Assembly (NCBI RefSeq): GCF_003130405.1
Contig: NZ_QEAS01000017.1
Coordinates: 8,724-63,392 of the forward strand
From: Pararcticibacter amylolyticus
Lineage (GTDB): Bacteria > Bacteroidota > Bacteroidia > Sphingobacteriales > Sphingobacteriaceae
Direction of reading: 5' to 3'
Length of the DNA stretch: 54,669 nucleotides
A program made the position numbers and the translations under genes. A model generated the notes under the pieces. That model ran no database searches. It had not been told where the DNA came from and worked only from the letters and a program-made list of their open reading frames with translations. This document shows, piece by piece, positions 16,919 through 25,032 of this stretch (the stretch's first letter is position 1; each line of letters begins with the position of its first letter).

Positions 16919-17902
16919 ATGTCGCAACTTTATCCCTTCAAATTCAGAACAATATTTAAAGACAAAATCTGGGGCGGAGAGAAAATCCGCACTTACCTGG
17001 GAAAAGATTATTCGCCACTTCCCAACTGTGGTGAAACCTGGGAGATCTCGGGCGTAAAATCAGATGTTTCAGTGGTTGAAAACGGACCTCTTGAAGGTCA
17101 AAGTCTTGCTCAACTACTCGAAGTACACAAGGAAGACCTGGTGGGAAAATCTGTATACCAAAGATTCGGAAATGAATTTCCTCTCCTGGTCAAATTCATT
17201 GATGCCAATGATGATCTTTCTATCCAGGTTCATCCTGACGACGAACTGGCCAGAAAACGCCATAATTCTTTCGGAAAAACTGAGATGTGGTATGTAATTG
17301 AAGCAGATCCGGGTGCTACACTTATTTCAGGCTTCAATCAGCCCGTTGATGAAAAAGTGTATCTTGAAAAGCTGAACAGCGGCAAACTTACCGATATCCT
17401 GAATAAGGAGAAAGTTGCATCCGGCGACGTCTTCTTTTTGCCTGCCGGCAGGGTGCATACCATCGGGAAAGGTCTGCTTATCGCAGAAATACAACAGACT
17501 TCAGACATTACTTATCGTATTTACGATTTCGACAGGGTGGATGATCAAGGAAATAAACGTGACCTTCATACAGAAGAAGCTCTTGCTGCTATCGATTATA
17601 AGTTCTACGATCAATATAAATCTTCTTACGACAAGAAGAAGAATGAACCTGTAGAAGTAGCAAAATGCCCCTACTTCACAACTAACATCCTGGATTTTAG
17701 CCAATCTGTTTCGAGAGACTACAGCTCCTTCGACTCATTTGTCATTCACGTCTGCGTGCAGGGATCTTATACCCTAAAGTATGACGGAGGGGATCTGAAT
17801 GTTCAAATGGGAGATTGTATTCTTCTTCCGGCGACCATCGGTAAAGCCGGCCTTGAAACGTCAACAGGATTTAAAATCCTGGAGAGCTACATACAGGAAT
17901 AA
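16919..17902 (+). CDS. manA: Mannose-6-phosphate isomerase, type I
   Basis: It interconverts mannose 6-phosphate and fructose 6-phosphate, linking mannose use and GDP-mannose synthesis to glycolysis. I chose the ATG at 16919 (MSQLYPFKFRTIFKDKIWGG), giving 327 aa, the short Bacillus-like type I form. Zinc ligands are visible: Q103 and H105 in IQVHPDD, E122 in KTEMWYV and H180 in GRVHTIG. The cupin barrel continues through AEIQQTSDITYRIYDFDR. It is monocistronic. Confidence 0.95.
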   Translation: MSQLYPFKFRTIFKDKIWGGEKIRTYLGKDYSPLPNCGETWEISGVKSDVSVVENGPLEGQSLAQLLEVHKEDLVGKSVYQRFGNEFPLLVKFIDANDDLSIQVHPDDELARKRHNSFGKTEMWYVIEADPGATLISGFNQPVDEKVYLEKLNSGKLTDILNKEKVASGDVFFLPAGRVHTIGKGLLIAEIQQTSDITYRIYDFDRVDDQGNKRDLHTEEALAAIDYKFYDQYKSSYDKKKNEPVEVAKCPYFTTNILDFSQSVSRDYSSFDSFVIHVCVQGSYTLKYDGGDLNVQMGDCILLPATIGKAGLETSTGFKILESYIQE

Positions 17903-18246
17903 GTTATAAGTAGTATTTATAAGTGGTAAGTTTTGGCACCCTCAACTTATTCTTATAACCGGTTTCACGAGTACTAGCCTGGCGGTAAGTTCAAATGTTC
18001 TGTCTTGCCATGGAGAATAAAACATTCATATAAGCGTATTTTGCTGTATTCACTAATAAGAGAATACTTCAAAATATGCTTTATTTGAAATACCTTCTTA
18101 TCAAAGTAAATCTGATAATTCACGAAAATCAGCTATTTACGTTCCGCCTTTAGTGCGGCGCGCCGGGCTTCCCTGCAAGTTTACACTTACCTGTCTGACA
18201 AATAGAATAAAATACCGAAATTTCCTGCCCTTTAAATTGAACGAAC
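17903..18246. other. Intergenic region with inverted repeats, no gene seen
   Basis: It begins with an AT-rich hairpin of the TTATAAG/TAAGTT type (arms 17917-17932 and 17944-17958). A 20-bp imperfect inverted repeat with three mismatches follows (18032-18051 and 18062-18081). TCAAAGTAAA at 18101-18110 recurs in inverted orientation at 20142-20151, just downstream of the receptor gene. A short GC-rich patch containing GGCGCGCC lies near 18158. No promoter consensus stands out. Confidence 0.5.
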
Positions 18247-20130
18247 TTGATAAACCGCTTAATATATTTTTTTTCAATCGTTATTCTCTCAGTAGCCACG
18301 CCAAGGGCACTTTATGCGCAGAAACCGGTTATATTAAATGATAAACTTGATCAGCACATATTCCAGTTTAATGAAATAGAAATATTTGAAGATCCGTCCG
18401 AAACCCTCACTCTTGCGCAGGTCAAGGAAAGACATTTTACCCCTAGCACTACAAGTACACCGCAGACCACCAACCTCCGTTCAGCATACTGGTTTAAGAT
18501 TAAGATCGATGGCAATAGTATGAAGGGGAACAGGCATTTTCTGCTTGAATTCTTTGACCAGACAATTGATGAGATAACAGTTTTTATTCCGGATAGATCA
18601 GGAAGATATACCTCAAAAGTGCTGGGAGATAATTACCGGTTTCAGCAAAGAGAAATTATTCACAAAAACTTCGAAATCCCTATTGAAAATTTAGAAGGAG
18701 AACAAACTTATTATTTTAAAATTAAGTCGTGGCAAAGAGCCGACATCATTATCGTTCTGAGGTCTGTTAACTGGTTCATTCATTATGCACTCGACGAGTA
18801 TTTCTCGTTCGGTATCTTTTATGGAATGATCCTCGTCTTCAGCTTCTATAATCTTCTCATGTTCTTTGCCATAAGGCAAAAGCAGTATTTGTATTACGTT
18901 CTCTATATCTTGAGTATAGGCCTGTATGAAATGTCTACAGATGGTATTGCTTACCAGTATCTATGGCCCGCCTTCCCTGAATGGAACCAATATGCTTTTG
19001 GTGTTGCCTTGTTCCTGGTGAGTACCTTCTCTCTCCTGTTTACAAAAGAACTGCTCTTTGTTAAAGCAAAGGCGCCATCTTTAAATAAGCTTTTAAATGT
19101 ACTGATCATTCTTGGGGCTATCTACTTCACCGCGGGCATGGTCATATACCGGCCCTTATTCAACTATAAATTTTTCGAGTTTATCCCGCTGTCGGCAGCA
19201 TTCTATACAGGCATTCATATCTGGAGAAATGGATATCGTCCGGCCCGCTTTTTTGTTCTTGGATACGGTTTCCTTTTCCTTGGTTTCTCACTGAAGCTTC
19301 TGATCCTTTTGAGTGACGGATCACTCAATATCGGCGTCTTAAGTTACTACAGCCTTAGCCTGTGCTTTATAATTGAGATGATCCTCCTCTCTTTTGCAAT
19401 TGGGGATAAGGTCAGGATCCTTAAACATAAAAAAGATAAAGCTCAGCGAAGGATCATTCTTCAGATGAAAGAGACGGAAAAGCTGAAAGACCGGGTTAAT
19501 AAAGAGCTGGAGACCCAGGTACAACATCGCACCCGGGAAGTTGTGGAGAAATCAGCGATCATTGAATCTCAGAACGAAGATCTCAAAGCCATGAATTTAA
19601 TGCTCAAAGAGCAGGCAGAAGAGATCTCGCGGATGAACGTACTGCTTGAACAGGACAATATTGAGCTGCAGACAAACATTGAGAAAGTCAGCAGGGCAAG
19701 GGTAATGTCGGCGGAAGTCGATTTTACAGAGTTCAGCAGGATATACCCTGATAATGAATCATGCTATAAATTTCTCTCCGAATTGAAATGGGAGAAAGGA
19801 TACACCTGTTCTAAATGCGGATCTGCAAATTATTTCAATGGTCATACACCATACAGCCGCAGATGCAGTAAATGCAGTTATGAAGAGTCGGTGACCACTA
19901 ATACCATTTTACATAATACAAGGATCCCGGTCAACAAAGCGTTTTATATGATCTTCCTGCTCTATTCTACAAAAGGAAAAATATCATCACATAAACTTTC
20001 GGAAATTCTCGGAATCAGGCAGAGTACTTGCTGGGCCTATAGCAGCAGGATAAAAAAGATCATGGATGAGCGAAAGAAAGAAATAAAAAATGCGGGGGAA
20101 AAAGGGTGGAGTAAACTAGTGCTCGAATAG
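18247..20130 (+). CDS. 7TM-DISM receptor fused to an IS1595-type zinc ribbon/HTH domain
   Basis: The protein has 627 aa from a TTG start; a stop lies three codons upstream and the signal peptide (ends LYAQ-KPV) begins at once. Order: 7TMR-DISMED2 extracellular domain about 30-165, seven membrane helices about 187-386, a coiled coil about 390-480, then a cytoplasmic tail. The tail matches the transposase zinc-ribbon of IS1595 elements: YKFLSELKWEKGYTCSKCGS with C521/C524, CSKC with C540/C543, then TTNTILHNTRIPVNKAFYMI and a helix-turn-helix (about 578-606, KLSEILGIRQSTCWAYSSRI). No DDE catalytic domain follows. SusC starts 332 bases downstream. I infer a membrane-tethered sugar-sensing transcription factor for the locus. 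Confidence 0.85.
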   Translation: MINRLIYFFSIVILSVATPRALYAQKPVILNDKLDQHIFQFNEIEIFEDPSETLTLAQVKERHFTPSTTSTPQTTNLRSAYWFKIKIDGNSMKGNRHFLLEFFDQTIDEITVFIPDRSGRYTSKVLGDNYRFQQREIIHKNFEIPIENLEGEQTYYFKIKSWQRADIIIVLRSVNWFIHYALDEYFSFGIFYGMILVFSFYNLLMFFAIRQKQYLYYVLYILSIGLYEMSTDGIAYQYLWPAFPEWNQYAFGVALFLVSTFSLLFTKELLFVKAKAPSLNKLLNVLIILGAIYFTAGMVIYRPLFNYKFFEFIPLSAAFYTGIHIWRNGYRPARFFVLGYGFLFLGFSLKLLILLSDGSLNIGVLSYYSLSLCFIIEMILLSFAIGDKVRILKHKKDKAQRRIILQMKETEKLKDRVNKELETQVQHRTREVVEKSAIIESQNEDLKAMNLMLKEQAEEISRMNVLLEQDNIELQTNIEKVSRARVMSAEVDFTEFSRIYPDNESCYKFLSELKWEKGYTCSKCGSANYFNGHTPYSRRCSKCSYEESVTTNTILHNTRIPVNKAFYMIFLLYSTKGKISSHKLSEILGIRQSTCWAYSSRIKKIMDERKKEIKNAGEKGWSKLVLE

Positions 20131-20462
20131 ATCCAGCCTGGTTTACTTTGAATAACTTTTCCTGACACTGGTAAAACTCCCGGTCTCTTATGCTTTTTCT
20201 TCTCTCCGGCACCAGGTAAAGAACCGTATCAGAATGCTTCATGATTAGGCTATTCAAAAGCCTCCGCTCCTTGATTATCAGGAGAAAGAGCGCACTGACA
20301 CAAAGGTACCGAAGCGTATCAAACAAAACACAATAGCCTAATAATCAGATATTTACTTCAAATATTTTTCCTGATTCACTTGGAATTATCACTTCAAAGC
20401 AGATAACTTTGCTCAACCAGTTATATCGGAGAGACCAGTTAAGTCATCTAATTATTGTTATT
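20131..20462. other. SusC leader region, no gene seen
   Basis: An 11-bp perfect inverted repeat (20244-20254, ATTAGGCTATT, with 20332-20342) encloses a 77-nt loop, and a nested small hairpin lies at about 20247-20263. TTTACTTTGA at 20142-20151 is the complement of a word upstream of the receptor gene. The region ends with a candidate SusC promoter. A short minus-strand open frame here (20060-20326) overlaps the receptor gene and has no family features. Confidence 0.5.
20380..20411 (+). promoter_or_regulatory. Candidate promoter of the SusCD genes
   Basis: TAACTTTG at 20404-20411 fits TAnnTTTG; TTG at 20380-20382 lies 21 nt upstream, slightly longer than the usual 19. The SusC start is 51 bases downstream. 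Confidence 0.5.
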
Positions 20463-23450
20463 ATGAAAAAAAGACTATTACTTTTTATTTCTTTCATTCT
20501 GTTAGGATGCACAGCATCACTGGCACAGAATATAACCGTCCGGGGGACGGTTAAGGATCAGAAAGGAGAATCCCTTCCCGGAGTATCCCTGAAGGTTAAA
20601 GGATCCACCCAGGGGACGTCAACGGGAGTTAACGGAGACTATACAATAAATGTCCCGGGCAACGGGATTCTTGTTGTGTCCTATGTAGGTTTCAAAACTA
20701 TGGAGGTTCCCGTAAACAACCGTACGACTATCAATTTAACACTTAGCGAATCCAACCAGCAATTGGATGAAGTTGTAGTGGTAGGATATGGTACGCAACG
20801 AAGAGGGGATGTTACCACGGCCATATCTTCTGTCAGCACTAAAGACATAGAAGAACGGCCTATCGTACAAGCGGCACAGGCTTTACAGGGAAAAGCAGCT
20901 GGGGTGCAGGTGTCGCAACCCTCAGGAAAACCGGGACAAGGGCTTTCGATAAGGGTCAGGGGAGCCACATCTATCCAGGCTGGAAATGAACCTTTGTACG
21001 TGATCGACGGGGTACCTACTATGGACAGCCGCGATTTAAATGTCAATGATATTGCCAGTATTCAGGTCCTGAAGGATGCCTCCTCTGCCGCCATCTACGG
21101 TGCAAGAGCAGCTAACGGGGTGGTGATCATTACCACGAAAAGAGGTAAAGCGAATGTATCAAACATCAACTTCAGTGCCTACTACGGAACCTCAGAACTG
21201 GCAAAGAATATTGAAGTATTAAATGCTGACCAATATAAAACTCTGTTAACGGAACTCGACCCTACATCAGTACAGAATCTTTCGTCGTCTGAAGTAACAG
21301 ACTGGACCAAAGAGGTGTTCGGTACCGGTCACAATCAGAACTATCAGTTGTCATTTCAGGGAGGGACAGACAAAAGCCAATATTTTGTCTCAGGCGCTAT
21401 TACGAAAGATGAGGGAATTGTTAAGCCCGCAAGGTATAACCGCTACTCATTCAGAGCTAACCTTGATAATCAGGTGAAAGACTGGTTTAAAATCACATCC
21501 AATATCAGTTATTCGAATGCCAACATCAGGGATGTAAAAGATAATGACAACGCCGGCAGAAATGCTGTCGTACTTGGTGCTCTTGGTACTCCTCCTAATA
21601 TCGGAATCTACACCACTGATGATAAAGGCAGGACAATATACACTCAGAACCCTAACAAAAGCGGCTGGGATAATCCTTTAGCAGCCATCTATGGCCCGAC
21701 ACAAGGAACTTTAGACAACAGAATTTTTGGGAATGTGACAGGAGAGTTGTCTCTGTTAAAAGATTTGAAGCTCAAATCCAACTTTGGTATTGACTATTTT
21801 AATCATAAATGGGACTACTATTTAGATCCGGTTATGACAACCGAAGGGAGGAACGATGGGAACCATGGCCTGGCAAGGTCGGATAAATCGAATAATTTCA
21901 CCTACCTGTGGGAAAATACATTGAATTATGAGAAGAAATGGGATAAACACTCGCTGTCGGCTTTAGGGGGGATCACCATTCAGAAAAACAAATACAATCA
22001 GTCGTATATCGAGGGTAAAGACTTCCCGGACGACAATACCGTCAAAACGATTAATGCGGCTAATATTATCTCTAACGCCTACACAAACGAAAGCGCCTGG
22101 TTCTTAAATTCCTACCTGGCGAGAGTAATGTACAACTTTGACAGCCGCTATCTTGTAACAGTGAACTTTCGTGCAGACGGTTCTTCTAAACTTGATAAAA
22201 ACAATCAATGGGGCTACTTCCCTTCCGTATCTGCGGGATGGAGAATTTCCTCAGAACCATTCTTTAAAGTTAAAGCTATTAACGATTTAAAATTAAGGTT
22301 AGGCTGGGGGCAAAACGGGAATGTTGAAGGACTGAGCAACTATGCATCTCTGGGACTTAATACATTTACGCGCCACTCTTATGAATCAGGCGAAAAATAC
22401 AGGGGGCCGAACATCAATCCGCCCACAAAAATGCCAAATCCCGATCTGAAATGGGAAACTTCGACTCAGTCAAACATCGGGATCGATGTTGCTTTCTTAA
22501 ATTCAAGACTGACGTTTACGGCAGATGCTTATATCAAGAAAACCAAAGATCTGATACTTACGGTGGCACTTCCTGATGCGAGCAGCTACCGGGATGGAAT
22601 TGACAGAAATTCAGGGAAGCTTGAAAATAAGGGATTGGAATTCCTGATCTCCTCTGTAAATATCGACCGTCCGGGTTTTAAATGGAATACCGATGTCAAC
22701 TTTTCTCTTAACAGAAATAAGATTACAGAACTTCAGTTGCAGGGACTTTACCGCTACGCTGCTGTTGAGGGAAGAGACTATATAATCGCTTTGGAAAAAG
22801 GAGTTTCTCTAGGTTCATTTTACGGCTATGTCGCAGAAGGAGTTAATCCTGAAACTGGAAACATGGATTTTAAGGATCTCAATAACGACGGATCAATCAC
22901 GCCAGGAGACCGTACTTATATTGGCTCTGCGCAACCAAAGTTCATTTATGGTTTAAATAATGATTTAACTTACAAAAACTGGAATTTTTCCTTCCTGTTC
23001 CAGGGATCGCAGGGAAATAAGATCTTCAACGCTTCCAGAATCGAAACCGAAGGTATGTATGATACCAAAAACCAGTCGACAGAAGTGTTAAGAAGATGGA
23101 CAGAAAATAACCGGAATACTGATATTCCGAAAGCAGACTTCGGACAGGTGTCTAACTCCAGGGTTTCTTCAAGATTTGTGGAGAATGGATCTTTCTTAAG
23201 AATGAAAAGTGCGACACTGTCTTATAATTTTGAAAAATCACTCATCAACAGGCTGAAGATGAATAAGCTTACTGTCTACTTCACTGCTCAAAACCTGTTT
23301 ACAATTACCAATTATAAAGGGTTTGATCCTGAGCTCAATGCTTTTGCCAGCAGCAATGACAACCGTCCGACAGGCACTACTTTGGGTATAGACTATGGAA
23401 CTTATCCTTCTGCAAGGACATTTATTTTAGGCGTAAATGTTACATTATAA
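20463..23450 (+). CDS. SusC/RagA family TonB-dependent outer-membrane transporter
   Basis: The ATG at 20463 starts a clean signal peptide (MKKRLLLFISFILLGCTASLAQ) and gives 995 aa, normal for the family. An N-terminal carboxypeptidase-D-like domain (about 25-95: VRGTVKDQKGESLPGVSLKVKG) is followed by the TonB box region DEVVVVGYGTQRRGDVTTAIS and a plug domain with IRVRGATSIQAGNEPLYVIDGVP and DASSAAIYGARAANGVVIITTK. The rest is a 22-strand barrel ending in a beta strand (SARTFILGVNVTL). It imports oligosaccharides into the periplasm with its SusD partner, which follows 11 bases later. There is no N-terminal secretin-like domain, so anti-sigma signalling by this receptor is not expected. Confidence 0.96.
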   Translation: MKKRLLLFISFILLGCTASLAQNITVRGTVKDQKGESLPGVSLKVKGSTQGTSTGVNGDYTINVPGNGILVVSYVGFKTMEVPVNNRTTINLTLSESNQQLDEVVVVGYGTQRRGDVTTAISSVSTKDIEERPIVQAAQALQGKAAGVQVSQPSGKPGQGLSIRVRGATSIQAGNEPLYVIDGVPTMDSRDLNVNDIASIQVLKDASSAAIYGARAANGVVIITTKRGKANVSNINFSAYYGTSELAKNIEVLNADQYKTLLTELDPTSVQNLSSSEVTDWTKEVFGTGHNQNYQLSFQGGTDKSQYFVSGAITKDEGIVKPARYNRYSFRANLDNQVKDWFKITSNISYSNANIRDVKDNDNAGRNAVVLGALGTPPNIGIYTTDDKGRTIYTQNPNKSGWDNPLAAIYGPTQGTLDNRIFGNVTGELSLLKDLKLKSNFGIDYFNHKWDYYLDPVMTTEGRNDGNHGLARSDKSNNFTYLWENTLNYEKKWDKHSLSALGGITIQKNKYNQSYIEGKDFPDDNTVKTINAANIISNAYTNESAWFLNSYLARVMYNFDSRYLVTVNFRADGSSKLDKNNQWGYFPSVSAGWRISSEPFFKVKAINDLKLRLGWGQNGNVEGLSNYASLGLNTFTRHSYESGEKYRGPNINPPTKMPNPDLKWETSTQSNIGIDVAFLNSRLTFTADAYIKKTKDLILTVALPDASSYRDGIDRNSGKLENKGLEFLISSVNIDRPGFKWNTDVNFSLNRNKITELQLQGLYRYAAVEGRDYIIALEKGVSLGSFYGYVAEGVNPETGNMDFKDLNNDGSITPGDRTYIGSAQPKFIYGLNNDLTYKNWNFSFLFQGSQGNKIFNASRIETEGMYDTKNQSTEVLRRWTENNRNTDIPKADFGQVSNSRVSSRFVENGSFLRMKSATLSYNFEKSLINRLKMNKLTVYFTAQNLFTITNYKGFDPELNAFASSNDNRPTGTTLGIDYGTYPSARTFILGVNVTL

Positions 23451-23461
23451 TTAGAACGACC

Positions 23462-24946
23462 ATGAAAAAGCTTTTATATATTACTAAGATTGGTGTCGCC
23501 GCTCTTGCTGTTGTATGCTCCTCCTGCGAGAAACAGCTTGACCAACTTCCTTTATCCAACACTATCGTTGCAAACGATGGAAAAGGAACGGCGGGCTCTT
23601 CCATTACAGATGCAGCCAAAGCTGAGGCGGCAATTTCTGCCTGTTACGGAGTATTCAGGAATTCAGCGGCAACCTACTATGTGATGGATTACTTCCTCGT
23701 TGGAGACGGGCAATCCGATAATTCCTATGCAGGTGCCGACAACCCCTCCTGGTTCGAAGTTGATGAATTCAGAATGCAATCGACCAATGAGAGAGCTTCT
23801 ATCAACTGGGGATTTCTTTACAATCATATATCTACAGCCAACTCCATCATTGCAAATGTTCCTAAGATCACGGATGCTGCGCTAACAGCAACAAGAAAAA
23901 GTCAGATCGTTGGCGAGGCTAAATTTATGCGGGCAAGAGCCTATTTTGATCTCATCAGGATTTATGGAGACGTTCCTTTAGTGGTTGATGAGCTCCCTAC
24001 TATTACACCTGATAACCTTGAGGAGATCTATCCGCAATTATATCCCAGGAGAACGCCGGTATCTGAAGTATACACCCAGATTATCAAAGACCTGAACGAA
24101 GCTGCTACGACAGTTCCCGCAAACGGCCCTAATAAGATGACGGTTACTCCCGGCGTGGTTTACACTCTACTGGCAAAAGTTTATGCCACGCAAAAACCTG
24201 TAAACTGGTCATTGGTAAAGGAAAACTGTGATAAAGTGATTGCATTAGGTTACAGCCTGGTTCCTTCGTTCGAAAGCCTCTGGGATGGAGCCCACGAAAA
24301 TTCCAGTGAGGCGATCTTCGAACTGAACTTTGACGGATGGGAAACAGGTGGAAACTGGGGATCTGACATGTTTTATGGAACGGGATGGAAAAAATTTAAC
24401 ACTCCTTCAAATGATCTTGTCAAAGCCTATGATGATGAAGGCGATGCTGTTAGAAAAGCATCGACCATTCATTTCATGGATGTTACAGGCAAGTGGAATG
24501 ACAAATACTGGAGTAACTCTTATGCCCGTTTCCCGTTTGCAGCCAAAATGAGAAATACTTCAGGCTCTCAAAATATCATCATGTACAGACTGGCAGATGT
24601 TCTTTTACTGAAGGCGGAAGCTCTGAATGAGTCAGGCGATACAGAAGGAGCTAGAGCGCTGGTTAATCAAATCAGGCAGAGAGTAAGCCTGGGTCCTACT
24701 CCGGCTACAAACCAAAGCTCAATGCGGTTAGCAATTGAAAAGGAACGGAGACTGGAGCTGGCTTTTGAAGGCCACAGATGGTTTGATCTGGTCAGGACAG
24801 ACAGAGCTATTCCTGTAATGAAGGCCGTAAAAGACGGTGCAGGAAATAACCTGAACTACCCTATTTCTGAAAACAAGCTTTTATGGCCGGTTCCCCAGTC
24901 GGAAATGGACAAAAACTCACAGCTTACGCAAAACACAGGTTATTAA
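23462..24946 (+). CDS. SusD/RagB family glycan-binding lipoprotein
   Basis: The protein has 494 aa. The lipoprotein signal peptide ends at Cys22 (AVVCSSCEKQLDQLP), and mature SusD lids sit on the SusC barrel at the cell surface. Family marks are the early LDQLPLS segment, the TPR-like helices with GEAKFMRARAYFDLIRIYGDVPLV near 155-178, and the C-terminal RLADVLLLKAEALNESG and ELAFEGHRWFDLVRTDRA blocks. It is co-transcribed with SusC. A hairpin follows before the glycosidase genes. Confidence 0.96.
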   Translation: MKKLLYITKIGVAALAVVCSSCEKQLDQLPLSNTIVANDGKGTAGSSITDAAKAEAAISACYGVFRNSAATYYVMDYFLVGDGQSDNSYAGADNPSWFEVDEFRMQSTNERASINWGFLYNHISTANSIIANVPKITDAALTATRKSQIVGEAKFMRARAYFDLIRIYGDVPLVVDELPTITPDNLEEIYPQLYPRRTPVSEVYTQIIKDLNEAATTVPANGPNKMTVTPGVVYTLLAKVYATQKPVNWSLVKENCDKVIALGYSLVPSFESLWDGAHENSSEAIFELNFDGWETGGNWGSDMFYGTGWKKFNTPSNDLVKAYDDEGDAVRKASTIHFMDVTGKWNDKYWSNSYARFPFAAKMRNTSGSQNIIMYRLADVLLLKAEALNESGDTEGARALVNQIRQRVSLGPTPATNQSSMRLAIEKERRLELAFEGHRWFDLVRTDRAIPVMKAVKDGAGNNLNYPISENKLLWPVPQSEMDKNSQLTQNTGY

Positions 24947-24955
24947 TGACAATTA

Positions 24956-24985
24956 AAGGGAGGCTGGTTTTTATCCACCTCCCTT
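24956..24985 (+). terminator. Attenuating hairpin between SusD and the glycosidases
   Basis: Stem AAGGGAGG (24956-24963) with CCTCCCTT (24978-24985), extendable with one bulged C, followed by ATTGTATATAA. It may lower expression of the downstream enzymes relative to SusCD. Confidence 0.55.
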
Positions 24986-25032
24986 ATTGTATATAATCCA
25001 CATCCAGGCATCACTACATATAGAAATATTAC

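Noticed and set aside
17934-17950. TTGGCAC motif after manA as a sigma-54 promoter for the receptor gene
   Set aside because: The base pair at the -12 position is not GC, and the nearest start is 300 bases away.
18151-18170. GC-rich palindrome containing GGCGCGCC as a possible attachment or restriction-related site
   Set aside because: A single short palindrome with no repeat partner, integrase or tRNA nearby.
18133-20130. Degraded IS1595 element
   Set aside because: The zinc ribbon and HTH are in frame with the receptor, joined by an orderly coiled coil. There is no DDE domain, no target-site duplication and no clear terminal repeat pair around it, so a domesticated fusion fits better than a recent insertion.
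20060-20326. Minus-strand 88-codon frame between the receptor and SusC genes
   Set aside because: It overlaps the receptor's 3' end, has low-complexity composition, and no recognisable domain or start context.
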